Source: Luidia sarsii
Taxonomy: Eukaryota > Echinodermata > Asteroidea > Paxillosida > Luidiidae
Length of the DNA stretch: 64,000 nt
Direction of reading: 5' to 3'
Assembly (NCBI GenBank): GCA_949987565.1
Contig: OX465121.1
Span: 4,780,956 to 4,844,955, forward strand
Positions 1-9,233 of this stretch are shown piece by piece (positions within the stretch are counted from its first letter, which is position 1; each line of letters starts with the position of its first letter). The translations under genes and the position numbers were made by a program. Below the pieces are notes generated by a model that worked only from the letters and a program-made list of their open reading frames with translations, ran no database searches and was not told the DNA's origin.

Positions 1-367
1 GTGAGGGAAACGGGAAATCGTTTGAAAAAAAATGATAGGCAGTGATGCCAACAAGAGAAGGGCCTACCGGTAGTCTTGGTTCAAGACGTTGTTGGTTTGG
101 GTAGCCGCCCTTCAGTTTTAAGGGTTTTAACAAGTAAAATAGAGTAGTTTGAGATACCAGCTTGAAATAAAATAAAAAAAATTAAAAAAATCACACCATT
201 TCCGGAAATCCAGAAAAATTCCGGAAGTCTTACATCCCTGAATAAATGCATGTCAAAATAGATTATTAATTGTTTGCGTCATCTGTCCAAAGGAATTCTT
301 CAACAATTGTCCGTAAAATATTGAAAAAAAAAAATATGCAGTGCACTGGACAGACAACTAAGCATAC
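1..367. other. VPS13B intron, window edge
   Basis: Intronic relative to the minus-strand gene. It is A/T-rich with short A-runs, and I see no exon or structured repeat. Confidence 0.5.
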
Positions 368-3300
368 CAGAGTCCTTGGATTCAGTCCGGGGGATCTGTG
401 CGGTGAAGGTGATCAGATCCACGGCATCCATCTGGGACGGACTCAGTTCAGGCTTCCTGAGGCTGTCGCAGCGGTGGAGGTGGGCTGTGTCGACGGGCCC
501 ATGAAACAGCGGTGTGTCACTGGCCAGCCCTTGATCTGCACAGTGGTGAAGAACGGAAAGGCCTGCGACTGTTTCATGTTTCAATGTAAACAAAATAAAG
601 TAAACACTGACAAGGATCTTTTGATCAATTTTGAAAACAATGACTGCAACGGGACTTGAACCCGTGACCTCTGACTGGTGCCCCCACCCCCGCAAAGACT
701 AGTTGACTATTAGGGCCCCCAATTAAGGGCTGGATAGCTTGTGGTAGATGCAAGACCATTGCTACATGTACGTTAATCCAGAGGTCTTTTGATTTGGTAT
801 CGATTTTGATTTGGTATCGATTTTGATTTGGTATCGATTTTGATTTGGTATCGATTTTGATTTGGTATCGATTTTGATTTGGTATCGATTTTGATTTGGC
901 ATCGATTTTGATTTGGCATCGATTTTGATTTGGTATCGATTTTGATTTGGTATCGATTTTGATTTGGTATCGATTTTGATTTGGTATCGATTTTGATTTG
1001 GTATCGATTTTGATTTGGTATCGATTTTGATTTGGTATCGATTTTGATTTGGTATCGATTTTGATTTGGTATCGATTTTGATTTGGTATCGATTGAAAGC
1101 CATGAGGCCATTAGGAGTTACGAGTGGGGCAGTGGCACAAGACCTCATCCCGATTCTGCAAAGCCACTTTCTGCACAGACTACGCCCGGGGTGCGGGACC
1201 AGACTACTCACCCAGCGCCTGCACTGTGAGCTGGGCATGGCTCAGGGTACCAGACGCGGCCTGGGCCAGGCGGCTCTGTGCGTAGCGCAGTTCCAGACTG
1301 TTCAGGGAGGCTTGGAGCACTGGCTGGCCACTGGGGAAGGCCTTGACTGTCGGGCAGAGGGGGTAAAAGAAGGAAGATGAGAATTTGTGACTAGAGCTTG
1401 TGAGTGGGACATTGCAGGAGGAGGAGGCAGAGGAAGAGGAGGAAGAGGAAGATGAGGGGAAGAAAGTAAATGAAGAAGAGGAGGAGGGAGAGGAGGGAAA
1501 GTAGGACAAAGAGGAGGAGGAGGAAGAAGAAGAAGAGGAGAAAGAGAATGAAGACAAGGAGGACGAAGAAGAGGAAGAGGAAGAGGAAGAGGAAGAGGAA
1601 GAGGAAGAGGAAGAGGAAGAGGAAGAGGAAGAGGAAGAGGAAGAGGAGGAAGAGGAGGAAGAGGAGGAAGAGGAAGAAGAGGAGGAAGAGGAGGAAGAGG
1701 AGGAAGAGGAGGAGACAGAGGTGGAAGATGATGATGAGGAGGAAAAAGACGAAGACGAGAAAACTCTACAACAAAGCAAGTTGGTGGTTTTGATTCTTCA
1801 GTTTTTCTGTCCCCCCTCAACAAGTCTGGTGCCCTCCGGCCTGCCCCGCCTTACCGGACGGCTTGAAGACGTCGCCGACTAGACTGGTGCCGGCCAGTCT
1901 GGCCACGGCCTCCTCTGGCTGCCGGCTGGTCCAGCTGGCGTGGATATGCTGCATGAGCAGGCACTGGGCTTTGGTGGCGTTGACAGACAAGCTTGGCAGC
2001 TCCACCATGTACTCGGATGTGACCAGGCTGTCATCACGCCTTATTACAAGTAAAAAAATAAACAAATCCCAGATAAATCGAGTCTCCAGAACTGTCCAAA
2101 CTTGACCATAGAGCCAATCCTCTTCAACATCAGACTGTGATCTACTACATCAGCTTAGCGCTGCTGAAAAGTCTACAGATCGGACAGCCGGGTCCACTTT
2201 GCCAAATCCGATTCATTCAGACACCAGCTTTTTCGTCCCAGCTCCCGCGAAGGTCGGGTTGCAAGGCCACTCACCAGTAGACAGGAAGGACAAGCTCCTT
2301 GTGGTAGACGGCCGCACTCCACGAGGGCATGATGGGAAGGACTGGGGGTGAAAGGTCACCGCCGGGCTCTGTGTAGGTCAATCCAAACTGGCAGCCGAAT
2401 ACCTAATGGGGAGAAAAAAGGGTGCCAGTCAACTTGGTCCGTAAACCAACTTGGTCCGTAACCAACTCAGTCCTGGTCAACTCAGTCCGTAAACCCACTC
2501 AGTACTAGTCACTCTGCACGTCATCAAGAGACTGCTGGATTCCAAGTGCTTGACTATCATCTAACTTTCTTCATGAAGAGAACACACTGCCCGAAGATGG
2601 CCTCAACAATTGTACGTGTAGTACATCCTTCAGCACCTCTTGGGAGATGCTGAAGGGAATCTGCTACCAGACAAAAATTGCTTCTCTGCCCCAAAGACCG
2701 TAGCAGTTGGAGAAAGTTTGTAGTCGCTTGCTTCGCAGCCGAATGATAATGATGATGATCCCCTGCGTACCTTGTAGTAGCGGTGAGTGTAGCACTGGTG
2801 CAGAAGCTTGGAGTTGCGTCCAATGTAGGGAAGCTGGCTGACCGGTCGCACCAGCCGTCTGGAGTACATGGGCTCCGTGCTCTGGACGTCGATCCGGTCC
2901 ACTTGCAGGCACAGCGCCGGGGTGGAGGTTGAGGTCTGACGAAAGCAAAGGGAGAGACAAAAACATTGGTATTCCCCATTTTGAAATCACCAACAAAGTC
3001 TTGTGATCCACTAGAGCAATTGGTTTGTAGTACAAGTGATCCACTAGACCATTGGGCCAGTAGTACAAGTAATTCACTAGACCGTTGGGCTAGTAGTACA
3101 AGTAATCCACTAGACCATTGGGCTAGTAGTACAAGTGATCCACTAGACCAGTACCTAGTAGACCTAGTAGTACGAGTCACTAGACTTTCACAGTACAGTG
3201 CGCTATTCCCCCAAAGGAAGAAGAGAAAGCGAAGGCTCTTCTCACCAGTGCTGGAGGTGACTTGCGGGCTGCTCTTCCCTTTCCAGGGGAGTAGTAAGGG

Positions 3301-6300
3301 TGCTGGGCCGCAGGGATGAGTATCTGGAGACTGAGAAGGGTCAGGTGGGCAGACCGGGAGGGAATCCACTCCTCCAGCGTCGCCATTTGCTCCGCAGTGG
3401 CCATGGGACGATTCTCGTCGACGACCTCTGATGAGGGACGAAGAGATGAAGAGACAAAGAGACAGAGAGACAGAGAGACAGAGAGACAGAGAGACAGAGA
3501 GACAGAGAGACAGAGAGACAGAGAGACAAAGAAACAAATTAACAGAAAACAAACAGAAAACAAACAAAAAAACAAACAAAGGTTTAATGGATTACAAGAA
3601 TTGGTTGTTCACATCTGTTGAGAAATGTTTTTCATGCTGAAAGCAAACTTTGCTGCTTAAAGCTCCTACACAACATTGGTAAGATCGAAAAACAGAAATG
3701 TTCACAGATGTACATGAAACTCATACAGTTTGAAGATGGTTATAGTAGAAACCTCGCACTGAAATATTTCTGCCTAAAATGTTGTATTTTGGGAGAAATG
3801 AGTAAAAGAAATAGGTTACATCTCACGGAGATCTAAACTATTTTCCGGAACAGTACGGCGTTGATTTTCACGAAACAAATGAAGCGGTTTTCACGATTTT
3901 CTCAAGACTCGGTTGGCGGATTGAGCTGAAATTTTCACAGGTGTGCGATTTCATGCACATGTTGGATCAGACAACGTATGGATGCTATTCTTTGACCTCG
4001 ACCAATGTTGTGCAGGGGCTCTGTGAAATTGATCCTTGGTTTTGTGTAACGGCGCTCTTACCACCTGAGCTATCCAGCCCCGGTGAATTCTGAGCAGCTT
4101 GGCACCAATGGCTGGGAGTTTGTACCTGGTTTGGGCGTGCTGTACGGCTCATAGTCGTGGTCGGCTGCGCACTGCAGACACTTCTGCAGCCGGTGCACGA
4201 CACCGCTGCTGACAACCAGCCTGGCAGGACTGAACAGAAAACGCTTGCTGGATGTCTCCTTCACGTCAAAGATCGGCTCCGAGTCTTCGGCGCTGTGATG
4301 GGACGACCGACTGGATGAATCACCGGCTGTTTTGGCAGAGAGAGAGAGAGAGAGAAAAGAGAGAGACAGAGGGAGAGAGAGAGAGAGAGAGGGAGAGAGA
4401 GAGAGAAAGATCCTGCTAAATTTAGGATCCAAACATCAGGCCCTCTTCCTTATTGATAAATTGAAAAATGGCAAAGACAACGTTTACTGGACCAGGATTG
4501 AAACCCAAGACCTCTGGTTTTGAAGCCTTTCTGCCTGAGTTGGCTAAAGGGTCCTGCTAGGATAAAAACATCAGGCCTTCCTAAATTTTGGAGATAAACG
4601 GCAGTTAATGGTAGAAATATTTCTGACTTGGGCCCACACCCGGCAAAGACTACTTGACTAAATTGGGGAGGCCACCATCTAAGGGCTGGATAGCTCAGAT
4701 GGAAGAGCACTGGTACGTTTATCAAGAGGTCTCGGGTTCAAGTCCCAGTCCAGTCAAAATTTTCTTTGCCAATTTTTCAATTTTTTAAAAGTTCGTTGGA
4801 AAATATAATTTCATTGGACAGAAGGGAGACTGGTGCCCACCAGTCCGGCCACCAGTCGTCTCCATGATGAAGATGTAGTCAGTCCAGAGGGCGCCAAAGC
4901 GTTGCGTGGCCAGTGCCTCGCTGTACGTGTCGTGGTGGCGCTCCCAGTCCAGGATGTAGGGCGCCCTCTGTTGGCGGTTCTCGGGGCATCTGTCGTCAAA
5001 GAGCGAGTTGGTGAGGTAGTTGGTATGCTTCTGGTCGAAGTCCGGACTGCCGAAACTCAGAAAGCAAGCATCCTGCAAAGCCAAAAAGGCACACACCAAA
5101 AAAAATCACTTTTTCAAAATTGCCATTTTTAATTTTTTTTTTTTAATTGCCAATTTTTCAATTCTTCATTTTTCAAAATTGCCATTTTATTTTACAAAAT
5201 GCCACTTTTCAAAATTGCCATTTTTCCAAAATGGCATTTTTCAAAATTGCCATTTTTCCAAACTATTTTTTTTTTATTGCCATTTTTCCAAATTGCCATT
5301 TTTCCAAATTGCCATTTCTCAAATGTAAACAAATGAACAAATAAACCAACTAAAAACATACCAGTGATCTCCCATTTAAACTATCCAGCCCTTAGATGGT
5401 GGCCTTCCCAAATAGTCAACTAGTCTTTTCCAGGGTGGGGTAATTTCTCCCCCCCAAAAAATAAAGTTCCCAGTCAGTTTTTCCTTTACTCGTTTGACTT
5501 AGGATGTAAACATCCTAATTTTTGATTCTGGGCATTTTGAGTCAGTAAAGCTTGCAATGATTTTGCAGATCGCTCAAGATTGACTGCAGTGACTGTAATC
5601 CCAACACGACTCGCTCTTCGGTGAGTCGGCAATGGGGCCGGCGGCCCCTGAATCCTCACCTGCTCGTCGCCTCCAGAGGGCAGGCTCTCCGCACCGCAGA
5701 CACAGTCGCCACGGCAGCCGGCAGTGATCCGGCTGAAGCCCATCTGGTGGACGAAGAACTCCTCGCCGCGCATAAGGACCTCGATGGCCGACCCGGCCAG
5801 ACTGGCCTCCAGCAGTGGCCGGGTTGACAGCTTGACCGAGGGCTTGGCGTACACCGGGTGCTCTGTGGCAATCTCTTCCGACAACTGGTATGGGGGAACC
5901 AAAACAGATTAGCATAAAAAAATGGTTCCTCAGTCCTGTAAGAGTCCACTGAATTGATGTCTCAAAATTTAGTGGGCCTGACGTTTCGATCCTAGCAGGA
6001 CCTTTCTCAAAGGCAGAGTGACAAGGACAAAACAGATACATGTACATGAAGGAAGGGGGGAGAGAGTGAATAGGACATGGATGGGAAACAAAGTACAAAG
6101 AGGAAAGCTGGAAGGGTGAGATCAAAGGGAAGGGCAAGGAGTAGGGTAGGGATTAGTGAGAAGAGGGGGAAAGATCAAAGAGAGAAGTGTGGAGGAGTGA
6201 ACACAAAAAGAGGATTATCAGAAAGCATGAGACACTGATCACCAGACTTGGTCACCAGTCTAGCCAATATTTTGACCCTTGGCATACAGTAAGCCCGACA

Positions 6301-8062
6301 CTGACACCCGGCTTGTCACTCCCAACCTCTCCCTCTCCCTTCCGTTCCTCACCTTAAACGTGACGTGAGCCGCGTCGCAGTAGAGGCCGACAGAGAGGAC
6401 GGGGTCAGGCCGCTTCTCCGGCCGCCTGGGCCGGCCAGCCCCTCCTCCCTCCTCCCCGTCCTCGTCGTAGTACAAGATGTCCGGGACGTAGGACCAGGCC
6501 CACGAGGCCCAGCCGTTGGGATCCTCCTCTTCGGCCACTGCGGACTCTGCGCCGACGGAAAAAAACAATCAAGTAGGAGGCTTGCGGTGACACCATGTAA
6601 TATGTACAATCATCTTAAGGGACGGAGTATGGCTCTGAGGTGAGCCGGTAACTTCTGAATTCACGCTACCGTAAACATTCAGTTACCGGCTCTTATCAGA
6701 GCCACACTCCGTTGAGCAGTTATAAAGAAGGGATCAAAGGAGGGAAGCTGGTAGACAGACTAGGGTGAGATCAAAGGGAAGGGATCAAAGGAGGGAAGCT
6801 GGCAGACAGACTAGGGTGAGATCAAAGGGAAGGGATCAAAGGAGGGAAGCTGGTAGACAGACTAGGGTGAGATCAAAGGGGAGGGATCAAAGGAGAACAG
6901 GATAAATACAAGAGGAACCTTTTGATCAAAAACTTTCCAATTATAAGCAAATTCTGGTTCTTAAGCGGCTCTATGAAATCAAGCCTCTTGTTCGGTGTCG
7001 GGTAACAGTATCCATCCAACAAGCTGTGACAAAGCCGACCAAAAGAGACCAACACTTTTAGGCTGCGAGCTCAACCATTTGTCAATTACCTGGTCTGGTG
7101 GTGTCTGGTCTGGCCGCTTCCACGGCTGCAGTCTGGTCCCCGGACTCCCCCGTTACTGTCGTCGGCCGGCCGGCGCCTGCGGCGACAGGCTCCAGCGTGC
7201 CGTAGTAGAGTGCCACCAGGAGTTGCAGCAGGCGCACCAGCATGGGCAGCTGGGCGTCGGAGAGGGAGATATCCAGCCGCCGGCAGTGGACACTGGCCTT
7301 GACGGCGACCGGGCGCTTGGCACCAACTCCGCCGCCGTAGGCGGTGTGGAGCCGCAGCGCCACAGCGCAGCGGTAGACCACGGGCTCCTGGTACAGCTCA
7401 ATCTTGCCGCTGGCCTCGCGCCGGTCCAGGCAGACGGTCAGGTCTGACAGGTCCACCACCCGCCGCAGCGCGAATTCGGGCGGTGCCGGCTCACCGACGA
7501 AGGTCGGATTCCAGGCGGCGTCCACGGCGTAAGACTCGGCCGACTTGACGTTGACGGAGAGCACGATGTCGTCCTCCACGTACTTCAGCACCAGGTTCTT
7601 GACGGTCAGGCGGACGTTGTTAGCCACGCGGTTGACTAGGGACTGGACGTAGCCCGGCGGGAGATCGCGGTCCTGCCTCTCGGGCCGACCGGGGGTGGTG
7701 GCGGCGGTGGTGGTGTTAGCGCGGGTCGAGTCAGCGGGCTTGCTTGACGACGCGGTCTCGCGCTCCTCCGCACCAGCCTCCCGCAGCTTTAATGCGCACT
7801 CAATGGTGTCGATGGTGATGGCCACGGGCTCCGAGCCCAGCCGGGTCCAGGGCACGTGGATGCGGAGCTCACGGACGTGGCCGGCCACGAAGGTCAGAGG
7901 CCGCAGTCCCAGCTCGCGCTCCAGCACGTCCAGCCGCAGCTCCAGCTTGGTCAGGACCAGGTCGCCGCCCCACAGCGACAGCCGCAGGTCCTCCGGCCGC
8001 AGGTTCTTGATGTACTTGTCCACGTAGCCCAGCAGGAACGGAGAGATGTACGACTCCAGCAT
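368..8062 (-). CDS. VPS13B: VPS13B (COH1)-like bridge lipid-transfer protein, N-terminal part; gene continues off the left edge
   Basis: Eleven exons join in frame with GT-AG borders: 8062-7090, 6546-6353, 5884-5660, 5072-4841 (or -4853), 4326-4126, 3427-3246, 2935-2771, 2402-2275, 2039-1855, 1346-1212 and 535-368. The last ends in phase 1, so the next exon lies beyond the window. About 929 codons are present, against roughly 4000 in the family, so this is the N-terminal quarter. The start (MLESYISPFLLGYVDKYIKN) and the following SLWGGDLVLTKLELRLDVLE are the chorein/VPS13 N-terminal motif in its VPS13B form; exon 2 keeps WAWSYVPDI. Known family role: a rod-like hydrophobic groove that moves lipids between membranes, with VPS13B acting at the Golgi; human loss causes Cohen syndrome. 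The ATG sits in a good context (CCACC before it), and a pyrimidine tract about 35 bp upstream suggests a spliced 5' leader. The first coding exon is unusually long (973 nt) and GC-rich. Exon 4 has two equivalent phase-1 donors 12 nt apart. Confidence 0.92.
636..775. repeat. tRNA-derived SINE-like composite (family S1)
   Basis: A minus-strand box-B-like stretch (reverse of GGTTCAAGTCC type: GGGACTTGAACCC) is followed by the family core CGCAAAGACTAGTTGACTAT and then a plus-strand GGGCTGGATAGCT box A. Related copies lie at 4480-4770, 5375-5480, 44270-44640, 48450-48610 and 52860-52995. Confidence 0.6.
791..1094. repeat. 17-bp minisatellite, about 18 units
   Basis: Head-to-tail copies of GATTTGGTATCGATTTT in the intron between VPS13B exons 10 and 11. 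The only internal change I see is GGTATC to GGCATC in two adjacent units. The period is not a multiple of 3 and the unit lacks stops, so it reads open on the minus strand as a repeating 17-residue peptide. It is intronic and I do not treat it as coding. Confidence 0.95.
1412..1765. repeat. Polypurine (GAGGAA) tract in VPS13B intron
   Basis: About 350 bp that is almost purely A/G on the plus strand, mainly GAGGAA hexamers, ending in ACGAAGACGAGA. It yields spurious poly-Ser, poly-Pro/Leu and Lys/Arg frames. It starts about 65 bp upstream (gene sense) of the exon 10 acceptor at 1346. Confidence 0.95.
3001..3180. repeat. About 33-bp tandem repeat, 4-5 units
   Basis: Copies of a unit containing CACTAGACCATTGGGC and TAGTAGTACAAGTA lie in the intron between VPS13B exons 6 and 7. 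Confidence 0.85.
3446..3532. repeat. (GACAGAGA)n microsatellite
   Basis: Simple purine-rich repeat just upstream, in gene sense, of the VPS13B exon 6 acceptor. Confidence 0.9.
3655..4024. repeat. MITE-like element, family M1 (copy 1)
   Basis: About 365 bp bounded by inverted ends: AAAGCTCCTACACAACATTGG at the left and its near complement CCAATGTTGTGCAGGGGCT at the right. A TTAA precedes the left end. The interior carries GAAATATTTCTGCCTAAAATG and AATGAAGCGGTTTTCACGA-like segments. A full second copy lies inverted at 39555-39935; fragments lie at 18205-18300, 19990-20115, 56555-56620 and 57725-58045. No open transposase frame is present, so the element is non-autonomous. Confidence 0.85.
4335..4412. 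repeat. (GA)n microsatellite
   Basis: GA-rich simple repeat immediately upstream, in gene sense, of the VPS13B exon 5 acceptor; in gene sense it forms a CT-rich polypyrimidine tract. Confidence 0.9.
4480..4775. repeat. tRNA-derived SINE composite (family S1), best copy
   Basis: The right half is tRNA-like: GGGCTGGATAGCTCAGATGG (box A region), AGAGCACTGGTA, then GGTCTCGGGTTCAAGTCCC (box B), followed by a T-rich tail. The left half carries a minus-strand box B (ATTGAAACCCAAGACCTC), so two tRNA-like ends face away from a shared core, GGCAAAGACTACTTGACTAA. The D-arm and T-arm motifs are good, but the cloverleaf is incomplete, so I do not call a functional tRNA. Confidence 0.7.
5100..5325. repeat. 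Degenerate CCATTTTTCAAAATTG array
   Basis: Irregular copies of a roughly 16-bp A/T-rich unit in a VPS13B intron, upstream of exon 4 in gene sense. Confidence 0.85.
5375..5485 (-). repeat. SINE S1 fragment
   Basis: Reverse-orientation core AACTATCCAGCCCTTAGATGG followed by CAACTAGTCTTTTCCAGGGT and a TTTTTCCTTTACTCGTTTG tail shared with other copies. Confidence 0.65.
5940..6200. repeat. Hairpin-family H1 copy with purine-rich tail
   Basis: Contains AAATTTAGTGGGCCTGACG, TTTCGATCCTAGCAGGACC and TTTCTCAAAGGCAGAGTG, followed by a GGGAAG-rich stretch also seen in reverse at 13210-13330. Only one arm of the hairpin is present. Confidence 0.75.
6577..6720. repeat. Hairpin element, family H2
   Basis: Shares TTGCGGTGACACCATGTA and ACCGGCTC..CAGAGCCACACT with copies at 20145-20268 and 54115-54205. 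The centre folds back: GAGCCGGTAACT pairs with AGTTACCGGCTC. Confidence 0.7.
6729..6895. repeat. 51-bp tandem repeat, 3.3 units
   Basis: GGGATCAAAGG recurs at 6730, 6781, 6832 and 6883. The unit includes AGGGAAGCTGGTAGACAGAC and GGTGAGATCAAAGGG, related to the tail of the H1 copy at 6085-6175. Confidence 0.9.
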
Positions 8063-9233
8063 GGTGGAGAGCAGTCACTACTACCTCCCAGGAAGAAGAA
8101 GAAGAAGGAAAAAAAATAATCCAAAATTCCACCCGTTTTCCGGTCTCCTGGTCCCCCAAAAAACTTGTGTGCATCTGAAAAAAAAAAAGGTAGAGGAAAG
8201 ATTGGGACAAATTAGACAGGATTATCAGGATTGCATTCTCCTCAATGCAAAATTCATTTAATATCATCTAGTATGATGCAACACGATCCCCATCACAAAT
8301 CCGCCACATGACACGCCACGATATTGTAATAAATACTATTGCTACTGCCAGGGCAGGCTATAAATTTTATAATATTATAAAATATAAATAATATTATTAC
8401 TAAAATAAATCATAGTTATATTAATTACTATTATTAATTATAAATTAGGCTATGGCCTATTCGAGATTTAAAATGTAAACACGTCATAACCTAGGTGCAC
8501 TAAAAACTAAAAAAAACCTAAAATTTAATGTAAATAAAGGACAGCTCACACAGTCACAGTCACAGTCACACCCCCTCCAAACCAAATCGTTAAAAATGTC
8601 GGCAAAATTTCCCTTTTCAACCACTACGTCTGGCTATGAACCTTAAATACGACTCAATACTAATCGACAACCAATGCCCCTGTAAATACACCGAATGTCA
8701 CTTGATATTTATCGTAAACAAATGAAAAGTTTACATAGATCAGTGATGCTTCCACATCGCTGGGTTCCACGTAACCAACACCATGTAGGCCGCCATCTTG
8801 AATTGCTGGCACGCATGTCACAAGTGGTAGATCCTGTTATTTTTTACAATCATGCAAATTAAATCATAAATTATTCATAAGGAGGCCGACTCTTAGCCAA
8901 TCGTTTCATTTCGATCAGTGAATAAAATGTTTAAGTCATGACACAGCCTATTATTATTATGGTTGTCAACCTTCAATCTTTGCAATTAATAGAAATACGA
9001 GCCTGCCATTTTCATTAGGAAGTGTATATTGTGCCGGCACCGGCATTTTTCTTGCAAAGGCTACTTTTGCCATTACCTTTTACTCTGATTGGCCAACTTT
9101 CATGACGTCAGGCCGGCCTCCTTGCTCCAAACGTTATTTTATCGGAAGTCGTTCCTGCTCATGTTTATGCATGAGGTTCATTCCTAACGCGTGTGTGATT
9201 GTGTGATGATACATACCTAGTCTGCGCCTCAGG
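8063..9233. promoter_or_regulatory. Probable divergent promoter region between VPS13B and the ZSWIM-like gene
   Basis: The 1.17 kb between two divergently oriented start codons. Visible motifs are GCCGCCATCTT (YY1-type) at about 8788-8798, an inverted CCAAT box (ATTGG) at 9088-9092 and a perfect CRE palindrome TGACGTCA at 9103-9110, 124 bp upstream of the ZSWIM-like ATG. The 8340-8460 part is very A/T-rich. Motif presence is direct; promoter function is inference. Confidence 0.5.

Noticed and set aside
1204..1823. Long poly-Ser, poly-Pro/Leu and Lys/Arg-rich open frames
   Set aside because: They are the GAGGAA purine tract read in different frames, inside a VPS13B intron. Only the end of one frame (1346-1212) is a real exon.
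4680..4757. Functional tRNA gene
   Set aside because: Box A and B are good, but the acceptor and anticodon stems do not close, and several dispersed copies with the same flanks exist.
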